DNA of 64,000 nt from contig CALKGM010000009.1 in the NCBI GenBank assembly GCA_938084675.1, positions 42,347 to 106,346 of the forward strand, given 5' to 3'. Below the pieces are notes generated by a model. It was not told the DNA's origin. It worked only from the letters and a program-made list of their open reading frames with translations, and did no database searches. Of this stretch, positions 1-9,629 are shown piece by piece. The stretch comes from Candidatus Poseidoniaceae archaeon. Lineage in GTDB: Archaea; Thermoplasmatota; Poseidoniia; Poseidoniales; Poseidoniaceae. Position 1 is the first letter of the stretch. The number at the start of each line of letters is the position of its first letter. Made by a program: the position numbers and the translations under genes.

Positions 1-2920
1 CAGTTGCTTCGCCAATTCCCCGACCCATAAGGCAAAGAATAGCTTCTAGGCCCCGGTTAGCAACAATACTCGCGTTTTTCATCATCCGGTCCTGTTCTTT
101 TTGGTCCTCAGAAGCCACCCATTTCTCAAGCATTGGCTGTAACCCTTCTCGGGCACATGCAAGCATTTTTCCTTTGCATTTAAGACATGTATCCGCCTTA
201 TCTAACGAGGAGTAACGAGCAATACGGAATCGCCGAGTGGCGTGGCATTTCAAGCAACAGAGCACCGCCCTCTCATTGGTCAAACGTAATTTCAGCCGTT
301 CGCGTAGAGCAGCATTGTCCCAATTTGGGAGCAACATATCGTCTTGGGTTCGATTCGATAGACCCAGCGGCCCAGTTGCAGTGATATGCAATTCCAACAG
401 TCCGGATTGAATCCCCTGCATTACGTCACTTGCCCCCCGAACATCCATACGCTCATGGAAGAGTTTGGAAAGAACTTCTTCCATGACTACAGTACCCCGG
501 TATTTCCTTAGTAGTGCTTGAAGATTGATTCGTCGAGGATCTACTCCATGGCGAAGAATTCCGAATGTCTTTGCTACCTGTGCGAAGCGCCAACGAACCT
601 GCCTTGAATTGGGAACGGTAATGCTCAGTAACTGTTCAATGGCGTCCGGTGGCGTTTCTGTGAGCCAAGAAACGATATCTTCTGGACGAACACCGCTGGT
701 TTGCAGTGCAATTCGAGTGGGTTCTGCAATGAGTCGCCCCCAATGACCTGATTTGGTTGAAGCCATGGCTAACAAAAAGTGACCAAGTGCTTCGTTAATC
801 TTAGAGCCTTGACATATATTGATGACCAAAGCATCATCGCGTTCCTCGATGGTGATAACTCGGTCAGTTGGAATTTGTTGTGTGGCTTCCATGTGAGATG
901 AGATGACTTCAGCAAGCAGACTCATTCCTTCCGAATCCAACGGATAGTCCCGAAGCATTCCCTCTTGAGGAGAAATAAGTGAGAGGGGGTCAAATTCAGG
1001 AGGTTTTGGGGCAGGTAACAAGCCAAGGTCACTCGCAATCAAGTGACGTAAGTAACCAACGTCGCGAGCAACGCCGGCGGGAACGGGTGGCAGTTCACCC
1101 AACCATTGAGGGGCTTTTGCGTGGTCGTTCACCGGTGCAACCAACAACTCGGATTGCTCTGGGTCAGCATCAACAATCATCCAAGTTCTTCCAGCGATAA
1201 CGAAGCGTCTAGGAGTTCCATCTTCCTCCTCTCCTGAATCGTTCAAACTCAGTACGAAGGCCTCATCCACATTCCCTAGACTTCTGCGAGTAACGGCATC
1301 GCGAACACGATAGGAGCGCTTGTCTGGAATCATTGACAAGTGATGGGACACCCACTCTCGGGTTCTTCCTGCGGAAGAAAACCAACCGTCTTTGAATCGT
1401 TTTGGGACATCAACCGTGCGACGGGTATACAAATCTGGGATTTCTTCATCTGGAACGGAATACAGTGGAAGAGCATCAGGCAATGGGTTCTCTGTGTTCT
1501 TAGCGGCTTCTTTTGCGACTTCATATATCGCCTTAGGCCAGCGATACCAGGGCAATTCTTCTGGCTTTGGAATAAATCGGAGCACCCAACGTTCTGCGAG
1601 TACCTGAAGAATCGCTTCAGTATCAGCACGGTTCCAACCCTCAAATTGTGTAGCGTTGGCTAACATTTCTGTAGCCTCATCAATGGGTACTGCCTTGAAA
1701 CAATGGGCCATGAGGACCAGTTGATTCGCTGCAATGGTCCGAGGCCGATTACGCCACTCGACTGGTTCGATTTCTCCAAGCATCGCCCGACGTGCAATAA
1801 CGGTTGATTCGCTGAGATGATCGGTATCCCACGAAAGAAGATGGCCTCTTCCTAATCCGCCGAGTCGGTGGTCTGCACGGCCAACTCGCTGCAACATCCG
1901 GTCAACTGATTTGGGAGAATGGAGCTGAACGATACGCCTCACGCTGCCAACATCAATTCCGAGTTCAAGGCTAGAAGTACAAACCAAGCCTGAAAGCGAA
2001 CCGTCTCGGAGTTTATCTTCCATTTCTTGGCGCGTTTCTGCCGCCAGGGAACCGTGATGCACTCCAATGTTCAAATCGGGAGCCATTGCCTGGAGGCGAG
2101 TTGACAGGGTTTCTGCTTCGCTTCGGCTGTTGACGAAGACCAAGCATGGTGCTTCGTTACGTAAAATCGTGCATAATTGACGATAGCAAGCGTGTTGACG
2201 AGGACTCAACGTGAGGTCCATGCTACCAATTTCATCCTCTGGTAGAGGAGTGGTGGATTCCACTGTTAATTTGGTCTCTCTATGACCCATCGCAATGATG
2301 GCCTTACCTTTGTGAGGCGAAAGCCATTGGGCGACTTCATCAGGATTCCCCACCGTTGCAGAGAGGCCTAAGCGTTGCACTGGAGCGCCTGTTAACGCTT
2401 CAAGCCGAGCTAATCCAACGCTCAACTGCCATCCTCGTTCGGAGGCTGCTAAATCGTGAACCTCATCGACAACAACGGCTTTGACCGTTTTGAGCATGGC
2501 CCTCAAATTCTTACCGCTAAACATCAATTGGAAGGTTTCCGGAGTGGTAACCAGCAGGTGGGGCGGCTTTCGGGTCTGCTTGGTCCGTTGCGATTGCGGA
2601 GTATCTCCGTGGCGCACATCAACGTTGAGACCAACCGCTTCTGCAAGTTCTCGTAACCGCCGGTCAATGTCTCGGTTCAACGCACGAAGTGGTGTAATGT
2701 ACAGAATGGAAAGAGGCTTCCATTCTTCTCGTAAACATCGGTCAAAAAGAGGCAAAATTCCAGCCATCGTCTTTCCCGAGCCGGTCGGGGCGATGATGAT
2801 GCGGTCCTCTCCTTTCGCAAGTTCTGGTAAGACGAGGTTCTGAATGGGTGTTGGGTCCCAGCCTTTCTCCTCTAGGGCGGTGACCAAAAGTGGGTGCAGG
2901 TTGGAAAATACACGAGACAT
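1..2920 (-). CDS. lhr: Lhr-type DEAD/DEAH superfamily 2 helicase (3' end outside window)
   Basis: This gene is not in the ORF track because its stop codon lies beyond the left edge; I translated it by hand from ATG at 2920. It is a large helicase-related (Lhr) protein, an ATP-dependent 3'-5' DNA or RNA:DNA unwinding enzyme linked to repair. Visible motifs are Walker A APTGSGKT (about residues 44-51), the DEVHD box II, an LSAT motif III and the QRVGRADHR motif VI, followed by a long Lhr-core region. Near the window edge there are two Cys pairs (CLKC...CLKC), a possible zinc site after the core. About 973 residues are visible, so little of the C-terminus should be missing. A weak TATA-like CCATAATC lies about 26 bases upstream of the ATG. 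The assignment to Lhr is firm; the exact subfamily is not. Confidence 0.9.
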   Translation of the reverse strand, partial: MSRVFSNLHPLLVTALEEKGWDPTPIQNLVLPELAKGEDRIIIAPTGSGKTMAGILPLFDRCLREEWKPLSILYITPLRALNRDIDRRLRELAEAVGLNVDVRHGDTPQSQRTKQTRKPPHLLVTTPETFQLMFSGKNLRAMLKTVKAVVVDEVHDLAASERGWQLSVGLARLEALTGAPVQRLGLSATVGNPDEVAQWLSPHKGKAIIAMGHRETKLTVESTTPLPEDEIGSMDLTLSPRQHACYRQLCTILRNEAPCLVFVNSRSEAETLSTRLQAMAPDLNIGVHHGSLAAETRQEMEDKLRDGSLSGLVCTSSLELGIDVGSVRRIVQLHSPKSVDRMLQRVGRADHRLGGLGRGHLLSWDTDHLSESTVIARRAMLGEIEPVEWRNRPRTIAANQLVLMAHCFKAVPIDEATEMLANATQFEGWNRADTEAILQVLAERWVLRFIPKPEELPWYRWPKAIYEVAKEAAKNTENPLPDALPLYSVPDEEIPDLYTRRTVDVPKRFKDGWFSSAGRTREWVSHHLSMIPDKRSYRVRDAVTRRSLGNVDEAFVLSLNDSGEEEDGTPRRFVIAGRTWMIVDADPEQSELLVAPVNDHAKAPQWLGELPPVPAGVARDVGYLRHLIASDLGLLPAPKPPEFDPLSLISPQEGMLRDYPLDSEGMSLLAEVISSHMEATQQIPTDRVITIEERDDALVINICQGSKINEALGHFLLAMASTKSGHWGRLIAEPTRIALQTSGVRPEDIVSWLTETPPDAIEQLLSITVPNSRQVRWRFAQVAKTFGILRHGVDPRRINLQALLRKYRGTVVMEEVLSKLFHERMDVRGASDVMQGIQSGLLELHITATGPLGLSNRTQDDMLLPNWDNAALRERLKLRLTNERAVLCCLKCHATRRFRIARYSSLDKADTCLKCKGKMLACAREGLQPMLEKWVASEDQKEQDRMMKNASIVANRGLEAILCLMGRGIGEAT

Positions 2921-3014
2921 ACTCTCCCCACCCTCGTTGATTATGGCAATGCCCACCCTTCTTGAGGATTTGGCTGATAGGTCAACACGCTGTTAGAACT
3001 GTTGAGACGAAGAT

Positions 3015-6000
3015 TCAATCTTCATCATCGTCGTAATCATCATCGTAATCATCATCGCCATCGCCATCGTCATCGCCATCGTCATCCCAGTCTTCATCTT
3101 CTTCGTCGAAGGCACCTTCACCGTAGTCGATGGAAGTCTTACTGGCTACAGTAAAGACAAGCGCGAGGGTGATGATAGATAGAATCACAAAGATCCAAGC
3201 GAGCGGATTTTCACGAACTGAGTCAAACCATCCAAGATATTCACCATAGGCAATGGTCACAGCATGTTCAGCAGAGTTGTCATCATCGTTAGCTTCTGGA
3301 ATCATATTTTCTTCGTCAACCACGACGCGAACCCGGTCTACTTCCTTGGATTCCCATTTTACGGTTAATGACAATGTTTCGCCCTGATTAATTCCAGCCA
3401 CTGCGACCGTTTCGAAGGGAGTTTCATCATCACCGGCGTAGAATGAAACCATGAATTGAGTCGTTGTGTTTCCACCAGCGTTGAACACGTCGGCAGTAAC
3501 GTCAATCTTTGACCCGGGAGAAATATGGTCATCGCTCATTTCGATGTTGCTGATTCGCAATTCAGGTCCAACAGCACCTAATCGTACCCATTGTCGCTCA
3601 AAGTCCGTATCGTCTACAGCAAGTTCAGGAATCGGACTTGCTTCCGAATTTGACACCACTGGGAATTGATTTCCAGCAGCATCGTATCCAGTCAAGTAGA
3701 ATCCGACAAAGTCTCCTGCCTTGGGGACAATGGTTCCGCCTGCGGTAATATCTAGAACTCCTGTCCAGGTCACGGTTTGTCCATCTTGCTGCATTCCTAG
3801 AAGCGTTGAACCTGCACCGATGGTCATTGTACGAGTAGCATCGCGCATGACCCAATGGACCATCTGCTTGGAACCTGTGAGGTCTGCATCTTCAGTTCCT
3901 TGGAACTCAACTGGGATTTGAGTGAGGTCGTTGCTGGCAGAGATATCAATCACGTTGAGTGGAGAGATTCGACGGGTCACACGAGGTGAAGCATCGTCAA
4001 CTGTCACCTGTAGGGTCGTCGAAACCAATGTTCCGGTCATGTCTTCTCCCCGTCCTGGAATGTTTGTAATTGAAATCAAACACGTTCTGGAAGGAGAGGA
4101 CTGTAGGGTGAGGGCGGATGAGAGAGGAACTTCTACTGAATAACCACCTTCGTCCGTGAGTGAACCATCAGACCACAAGTTCTCGCCATCAAAGACCTCA
4201 ACAAGAATACCTACGTCTCGGGGAGCTGCGGTTTGGCTGCCTTCGTATACAACTCGTCCTGTAAAGGCCAAGCGGTCGTCTTTACGTACACGGCTACCGT
4301 CTGCAACTGGCCCAACACGGGGTTCACTGATATCTTCAACTTCAAAGTCGGTAGGTGAAAGCATCAAGTCATTTTCAACCCTAAAGGTGTGCTCAAGAAT
4401 TAAAATTCGAGACGGATCTGGACTTCCAAGTTCTTTGTAAACAAGAGCAACGTCACCCATTTCTTCATCTGGCCAATCCCAACTGATGATAAAGTTGAAT
4501 TCCAACATAATCCACGGTAGACCCGATTCATTGGTCGTTTCAACCATGCTGCTTGTTGGGAGCAAATTGAGGTAAGGTGAATCGGACCAGAACGTGTTGT
4601 TCAAACCGGAGTACGAGATGCTCTGAGCATCTCGTTGAGGGTTTGGTCCTTCAAAATCAAAGACTAATGAGATGTACTCGAAGTCAATTGCAGTGTTAGC
4701 GTCAATGAATCCAAGTGAAATGGTTTGATGCATTCCAGCATAGACTGCTTCGTCATCTTCGTGACCAAGCCATTCAAGTCCAGTGAATACCGCTGCTGAA
4801 TCTTTTCGTGTCCGGAAGGTTGCATCATCGTACGAGAACCCTTCTTCCGATTCAAACTTGAGAAGTTCGTCTTCAGCATTCATGACCGTGTAGTGGAGCG
4901 GGTTACCGGCTTGGTCGCCACCGTCCCAATAATACGAGACTCTGCCCATATTGGGGTTACGAGAAGTGTCAATGTTTGTAATGAACCACTTTGAACGCTT
5001 CTCCGTGTTATTGGTCACAGTTTTGCTAGCATATTCTTCCGGGTCAGCCACACCGTTTCGATTCAAATCATGGTCTGCCTCAACCCAATACTTGAGTGTG
5101 AGTTCCATAGGATGGCCCACCTTGTCTTCAACAAGAACACGAATAGGCTGCTCGGTCGTAGCGGCTTCGTAAGATCCTTCTTCAGGAGCGACTGCCCTTC
5201 GTTCAGGATGTGTAGCATCGATCTTGAACGTGCGCCGCCAGTCAGCGTTAGGTTGCTGGACGTGGTCCGGGTTTCGTTCGTTATAGGTCTGTACTTCGTA
5301 GGTCATTCCATCAGGGACATCGATGTTTGGAAGATCAATCGATACGAAGAACGAACCGTTGAAATTCGTGGTATCCCGAGCGGTACTCTCAACGTAGCCA
5401 TTGCGTGAAACTCGTACGTCAAAAGCACTGTCTTTTGGAGCGTCTTGAGTATCTTGGAACCACATTGCGCCGGCAAAATGAATCTGGTCACCTGCTGCAA
5501 CCCACGATTGGTCAGGGGTGTCAAGAGAAGTAACTCCTCCATCATTATCACGAACCTTCAGCCAACCTAACCCAAAGGAGCGGTTGACTTCAAGACCCAA
5601 TTCAGATGTGAGGGGGAGAGGAGCGTAACCCGCAGTTCCACTGTCGTCAAGGCATCCCGTTCGGAAGCGGACGTTGCTTTGGTCTGGGAATTCACTTGTG
5701 ACGTAAAACATCCAGTGGATTTCCAAAATCCCGTTGCTCTCAACTGAATATGAATTTGAATCCATGACAACATACTGGCCTGGGTCGTTAGGAGCAGGGA
5801 ATACATCCCCGTACTGCCAGGAAAGGATTGGATTGTTAGCCATAGAGTTGGTTCGTAGTTCAAGCTCTGCACTCACCATTGAAGTAGCACTTTCTCCGAT
5901 AATGTGGCGAGTAACAACTTCGTAAGGCGTAATGCGCTCGTGAAGAATCTCGCCTTCAGGGATGGAAATATCAAGATTCACAGTTTGCATAATGTACGTA

Positions 6001-8087
6001 ATTTGGAACGATTCCAGCGTCAAGATGCCCGCGGAACTGGAGGTCAAATCAATAGGAATATCTGCAATACCTGAACCCGTATCTGGAATCGCATTGTTCA
6101 ATGTGCTTACAATCGAATTTCCAGCCGTGCTTGACGTGACGGTCAGAGGGCCAAGAAGGGCTCCACTTTGGGCAGAACGCTTGTAGACGCTCTTTCCGTC
6201 AATGTCAATCCCTGGTTGTTGTGGAGCATTGGAGTGCAATGCAACCGTTAGGTCGGAAAGGGACGGGCTGTATCTTGATTGTGAAGTTGAGAGTTCGATT
6301 CTCAGGCAGAGATAATATCCTGTCCCAGTCATTGATTTTGTTTGGTTTGGAGATGTAAATTGAACGACCCCGCTACTGCTCGAACTACATGACGTACTCG
6401 AACTGTAGCCTAAATTGACCTTAACCGATGTTGAACTCGGCCTCGATTCATTCCAATCAACGGTTGCAGCAACAGTGGTTTTTGCTCCGCTACCCACATA
6501 TTGGTAGGTGTAATAGTATCCAGAGGTTTGATAATTGGTGGTGTAACTTAATGCAATATCTCCGAGGACCGGTGTTTTTGAAGCAGAGCCATTTAGGGTA
6601 GCCCTCCATAACATTGAGTTCCCTGTACTTGAGAACATGACCTTCTGTCCTATTGAAGCAGCCTTCCATGTGGTACCGCCATCGTTTGAGAGGTCTACTC
6701 GGATGCTGGTTCCTGTAGGCGTTGAACCGAATACTCCGCTAAGCGTGATCGAATCAATTGCTTGTGACAGACTCACGCTTTGCCCCACGATCATCTGGTT
6801 AGATGTCGAAGAAGAGCGGACATCAAAATGAGCACCGTCTCCGTAGACATGGACGCGCCTTTGGCCTTGGGAGCAATATGATGCGTAATAATGACAGGAG
6901 AAGTAGACCTTGTGGTCGTCCGTGTCAACCATTCCATAGTGGCCTCCGCCCGGCATTGTACGTTGACCTTGCGGATTCAAAAAGCCATTTTGTACGCTGA
7001 AATAGTAGTGAATGCTTTTGTAACCCGTGTTGTAATAATAGATGTTGTAAGCAATGTTAGGCATGCTTACCGTAAGACCTGCCCCATAATCGTAGTAATA
7101 GGAAGTTGACATCATCAGCCATGAATTGTATACGACGGTTGGTGAAGCAGGGTTTACCTCTTTGACGTAATGATTCTGGGCAGAAGTATCGTAAATAGCA
7201 ACATACATTTTCCCGGTATTATCATCAAAGTCAATACCAGTGACATAGTTTGGATAATTGTAGTTGTACATGGCTTGACAGGTCCATTGGGTCTTAGCTG
7301 TGTTTAGGCTCCACTTTGAAACGCTGTAATAGGAATAATGTGCAGTGTAAATATCGCCGTTATAGATGTCAGCATCGTGAATACTTCGGTAGGCGTTGGT
7401 ATTGCACGGTGAGCCGTAAGAAATCGATGCCGTACCCAGATAAACACCTGTTGTTGCGTTGTATCGCTGGATGGTTGGGAGGCTAGTCATGGAAGTTGAG
7501 GAGTATCGGAGAACATGGATTTGGTCATCTGATACGGGGACGGTGACGCCGGTGTAGGTCCATGAGCCACCAGTAACGGTAATATCGCTGTATTTTTTGG
7601 TAGGACTCACATATCCTTGGTCGCTAAGTGCAACGAACTCACCTGTTGTATTCATTGTTGCACTGCCAATTTGGCTGACTTGGCTTGAACTGCTGAACTG
7701 TGGAGAATATTGTGTTGGGTTACCCTTCAGGTAGACCGATTGGCCAGTGACTTCGAGATTGTCACGGTAAACCGTTTGGAACGGCGAGGGGGCACTGCTG
7801 CTCTTTCCTTGGATTCTCGAATCTCCTTCGCCACCATAATGATCGTTCGTTGAGAAGTTGGTCCACGCGGTTTGACTTGCGTCTCCACGCAGGTTAAATT
7901 CTGCCGAGGTTACTTCAGCTCCATATGGAATTGAAACAACACCTGCCGCACCGTTGCCGGTTTGGGAGAACGTGTGAGAATAACTGGTTGACCCGTCCTT
8001 AAATTGGGTTTCAGTTGTCGATGCAATCGCTAGAGGCGAGAGCATTGATACTACAAAAAGAAGCGAAAGAAAGATTGCACGACGCAT
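3015..8087 (-). CDS. Giant secreted, C-terminally anchored surface protein with CARDB-like domain
   Basis: This is a 1690-residue protein of unknown function. The ORF track starts at a GTG (8096), but the ATG at 8087 begins directly with a signal peptide (MRRAIFLSLLFVVSML). The N-terminal third is rich in Tyr, Ser and Thr and reads like beta-propeller or adhesin sequence. Several beta-sandwich segments follow. A CARDB-like domain near the C-terminus contains the pattern DVFNAGGNTTT...EANDDDNSAEH. One transmembrane helix (AWIFVILSIITLALVF) is followed by a cytoplasmic tail made almost only of Asp and Glu. By analogy with other archaeal surface proteins it should sit outside the cytoplasmic membrane, perhaps in adhesion or polymer capture; that role is inference. 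It is transcribed alone, and an RBS-masking hairpin sits just upstream. Confidence 0.85.
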   Translation of the reverse strand: MRRAIFLSLLFVVSMLSPLAIASTTETQFKDGSTSYSHTFSQTGNGAAGVVSIPYGAEVTSAEFNLRGDASQTAWTNFSTNDHYGGEGDSRIQGKSSSAPSPFQTVYRDNLEVTGQSVYLKGNPTQYSPQFSSSSQVSQIGSATMNTTGEFVALSDQGYVSPTKKYSDITVTGGSWTYTGVTVPVSDDQIHVLRYSSTSMTSLPTIQRYNATTGVYLGTASISYGSPCNTNAYRSIHDADIYNGDIYTAHYSYYSVSKWSLNTAKTQWTCQAMYNYNYPNYVTGIDFDDNTGKMYVAIYDTSAQNHYVKEVNPASPTVVYNSWLMMSTSYYYDYGAGLTVSMPNIAYNIYYYNTGYKSIHYYFSVQNGFLNPQGQRTMPGGGHYGMVDTDDHKVYFSCHYYASYCSQGQRRVHVYGDGAHFDVRSSSTSNQMIVGQSVSLSQAIDSITLSGVFGSTPTGTSIRVDLSNDGGTTWKAASIGQKVMFSSTGNSMLWRATLNGSASKTPVLGDIALSYTTNYQTSGYYYTYQYVGSGAKTTVAATVDWNESRPSSTSVKVNLGYSSSTSCSSSSSGVVQFTSPNQTKSMTGTGYYLCLRIELSTSQSRYSPSLSDLTVALHSNAPQQPGIDIDGKSVYKRSAQSGALLGPLTVTSSTAGNSIVSTLNNAIPDTGSGIADIPIDLTSSSAGILTLESFQITYIMQTVNLDISIPEGEILHERITPYEVVTRHIIGESATSMVSAELELRTNSMANNPILSWQYGDVFPAPNDPGQYVVMDSNSYSVESNGILEIHWMFYVTSEFPDQSNVRFRTGCLDDSGTAGYAPLPLTSELGLEVNRSFGLGWLKVRDNDGGVTSLDTPDQSWVAAGDQIHFAGAMWFQDTQDAPKDSAFDVRVSRNGYVESTARDTTNFNGSFFVSIDLPNIDVPDGMTYEVQTYNERNPDHVQQPNADWRRTFKIDATHPERRAVAPEEGSYEAATTEQPIRVLVEDKVGHPMELTLKYWVEADHDLNRNGVADPEEYASKTVTNNTEKRSKWFITNIDTSRNPNMGRVSYYWDGGDQAGNPLHYTVMNAEDELLKFESEEGFSYDDATFRTRKDSAAVFTGLEWLGHEDDEAVYAGMHQTISLGFIDANTAIDFEYISLVFDFEGPNPQRDAQSISYSGLNNTFWSDSPYLNLLPTSSMVETTNESGLPWIMLEFNFIISWDWPDEEMGDVALVYKELGSPDPSRILILEHTFRVENDLMLSPTDFEVEDISEPRVGPVADGSRVRKDDRLAFTGRVVYEGSQTAAPRDVGILVEVFDGENLWSDGSLTDEGGYSVEVPLSSALTLQSSPSRTCLISITNIPGRGEDMTGTLVSTTLQVTVDDASPRVTRRISPLNVIDISASNDLTQIPVEFQGTEDADLTGSKQMVHWVMRDATRTMTIGAGSTLLGMQQDGQTVTWTGVLDITAGGTIVPKAGDFVGFYLTGYDAAGNQFPVVSNSEASPIPELAVDDTDFERQWVRLGAVGPELRISNIEMSDDHISPGSKIDVTADVFNAGGNTTTQFMVSFYAGDDETPFETVAVAGINQGETLSLTVKWESKEVDRVRVVVDEENMIPEANDDDNSAEHAVTIAYGEYLGWFDSVRENPLAWIFVILSIITLALVFTVASKTSIDYGEGAFDEEDEDWDDDGDDDGDGDDDYDDDYDDDED
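3016..3096 (-). repeat. Asp-codon repeat encoding the poly-acidic tail
   Basis: Near-perfect repeats of gat/gac codons (seen on the plus strand as tcatcatcgtaatcatcatc...) encode the DDD/GDDD/YDDD tail that follows the transmembrane helix of the surface protein. The tract is prone to length variation by slippage. Confidence 0.8.
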
Positions 8088-8092
8088 GATTT

Positions 8093-8106
8093 CCACCTAC
8101 AGGTGG
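8093..8106 (-). promoter_or_regulatory. Hairpin enclosing the ribosome-binding site of the 3015-8087 gene
   Basis: On the minus strand the sequence just before ATG 8087 reads CCACCTGTAGGTGG followed by AAATC and the ATG. AGGTGG is the likely Shine-Dalgarno sequence and CCACCT pairs with it perfectly across a very short loop. This could tune translation of the giant surface protein. The dyad itself is seen directly; the regulatory effect is inferred. Confidence 0.5.
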
Positions 8107-8237
8107 TTCCCCACTATTCGCATTGCATATGAAGGATGCCCCTAGAGGTTACTTCCTCACCCATCAGCGACAGGGTTCCAAGAAACGAAAACCGAGGGTT
8201 CAAGAGGCTACCCGCCATGGGTTAAACAGGTGAGTCT

Positions 8238-8630
8238 ATGAGCGAAAAGAAATCCTTCCTCCCCCGCATGTGGGAATCCCAATACGGAAAGCAGTACGGA
8301 ATTACTGCAATTGTTTCTGGTGCAAGTGGTGCTTTACTCGCTATTTGCGCATACCAACTGTTATTCTTGCAAGACCATTCCGAATGGAGCAAACACACTG
8401 GATTGGCATTGACGCTCGGATTTGTTTCGACAATCATGTTTCTCTTGTCGTTCCCCGAATTTCTTAGATTCCGTGGACACATCAACACCCTTGAGGAGAT
8501 CATGGAAATCCAATCAACTGCTGAATTACGCCGCCAAAAGAACGACGGAGACCTCTCTGCTCAAATCCTTGGAGCAGGATATCTCGCTCGATGGAATGAA
8601 TTCCTTGATAGCAGAGGCCTCCGCAGATAA
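8238..8630 (+). CDS. Small membrane protein of unknown function, paired with signal peptidase
   Basis: This 130-residue protein has two predicted transmembrane helices (about 22-44, GITAIVSGASGALLAICAYQ, and 55-72, ALTLGFVSTIMFLLSF). They are followed by a charged cytoplasmic C-terminal half that looks helical (NTLEEIMEIQSTAELRRQK). I do not recognise a family. It ends 15 bases before the signal peptidase gene on the same strand, so the two are probably co-transcribed and it may assist or anchor that protease. It is divergent from the giant surface protein gene at 8087. Confidence 0.75.
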   Translation: MSEKKSFLPRMWESQYGKQYGITAIVSGASGALLAICAYQLLFLQDHSEWSKHTGLALTLGFVSTIMFLLSFPEFLRFRGHINTLEEIMEIQSTAELRRQKNDGDLSAQILGAGYLARWNEFLDSRGLRR

Positions 8631-8645
8631 GCACGAGGAGAACCA

Positions 8646-9629
8646 ATGTCAGGCCAAGACCCGTTCAAATCCTTGGTTCTGGAAATCGCTCTTGCAGTCG
8701 GCATGATTGCATGTTTGGTCCTGGCTCTTTTCATCCACACCGGCTCAATGCCACCTCTTGTTGTGGTTGAATCAGAATCGATGATCCACGATGAAGATGG
8801 AGAAGTAGGTAGTATTGATGCTGGAGACCTCATCTTAGTACACGATAACCCTGCAGATACCATCGTCACCTTTGCAGAAGCTTCCGATAGAAACCATCCT
8901 TCCTACGGATACGAAATGCATGGGATGGAGGGTGACGTCATCATCTACGCTAAGAACGGCGAAGATGGAACTCCGATCATCCACCGTGCAGTGCTGAGAG
9001 CCGTTGCTGAAACGACAACTGTCCCAGACCGAATGGCAACGTCACCGTGTCCTGCTGAAACATCGTATGACGAGGAACTCGTCGGACCCGATGGAGAACT
9101 TGGCGCCTGTATTTGGACATGGACCGTCCCCGGAACTTCAGCCATCAATGTCAGCACCATCACGATTCAATTTGACGGCGCGGATGCGGGTTTTTACGAC
9201 TGCAAACGACCCGCTCATGGGAACGTTGAGTCACACCTAGTGGTTTGGGATTGGCGGCCTGAGCACGAAGGAATACTCACCCTAGGAGATAACAACCAAT
9301 GTTCAGTTGACCAAGGTGCTTCCGCCACCAATGGCTCAGCCGGTGTACACGGGCAGAACAGCGTAGTTGGTCCCATCCGAGACACCTGGGTTTTGGGTGT
9401 TGCAGGTGGCGAGTTACCCTGGATCGGAACGGTAAAACTGATGGTTGGTGGACCAAACTCATATGGAACACAAGACGTTCCCAACTCTTCATTCTTAGCC
9501 CTCTTTACACTCATTGCTGTGGTTCTTCTTTCGCCACTGTTTACTGAGCGGGCCTTCAAGAACATTCTTGCAGGGGCTCCTGAATTGAAAGAGGTTTACC
9601 TTGAGGATTCGCTCAAAGAATCGGAATAA
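8646..9629 (+). CDS. Archaeal-type signal peptidase I (S26B family) with enlarged extracellular loop
   Basis: Signal peptidase I removes signal peptides from exported proteins at the outer face of the membrane. An N-terminal transmembrane helix (about 8-31) precedes the catalytic Ser box VVESESM (Ser45). The second box reads GDVIIY...IIHRAV, with His113 where bacterial enzymes have Lys, as is usual for archaeal/ER-type S26B enzymes. The third box is LGDNN (Asp215). A second transmembrane helix lies near the C-terminus (FLALFTLIAVVLLSPLF). Between boxes two and three there are roughly 95 residues with several Cys, more than in typical family members. It follows the 8238 membrane gene by 15 bases and its 3' end overlaps the convergent 9596 gene by 34 bases. 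It would serve the many secreted proteins in this region. Confidence 0.87.
   Translation: MSGQDPFKSLVLEIALAVGMIACLVLALFIHTGSMPPLVVVESESMIHDEDGEVGSIDAGDLILVHDNPADTIVTFAEASDRNHPSYGYEMHGMEGDVIIYAKNGEDGTPIIHRAVLRAVAETTTVPDRMATSPCPAETSYDEELVGPDGELGACIWTWTVPGTSAINVSTITIQFDGADAGFYDCKRPAHGNVESHLVVWDWRPEHEGILTLGDNNQCSVDQGASATNGSAGVHGQNSVVGPIRDTWVLGVAGGELPWIGTVKLMVGGPNSYGTQDVPNSSFLALFTLIAVVLLSPLFTERAFKNILAGAPELKEVYLEDSLKESE

Noticed and set aside
1340-1663. Plus-strand ORFs of 60-107 residues in 1-2.9 kb
   Set aside because: They are antisense shadows of the Lhr helicase, whose continuous minus-strand frame has helicase motifs throughout.
3016-3096. CRISPR-like or satellite repeat
   Set aside because: The repeats are in-frame Asp/Glu codons without spacers, so this is a coding low-complexity tract. 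No CRISPR array was found anywhere in the window.
5070-5408. ORFs antisense to the giant surface protein (for example 112 residues at 5070)
   Set aside because: There are no protein-like motifs. The minus-strand frame is continuous with a signal peptide, domains and a membrane anchor.
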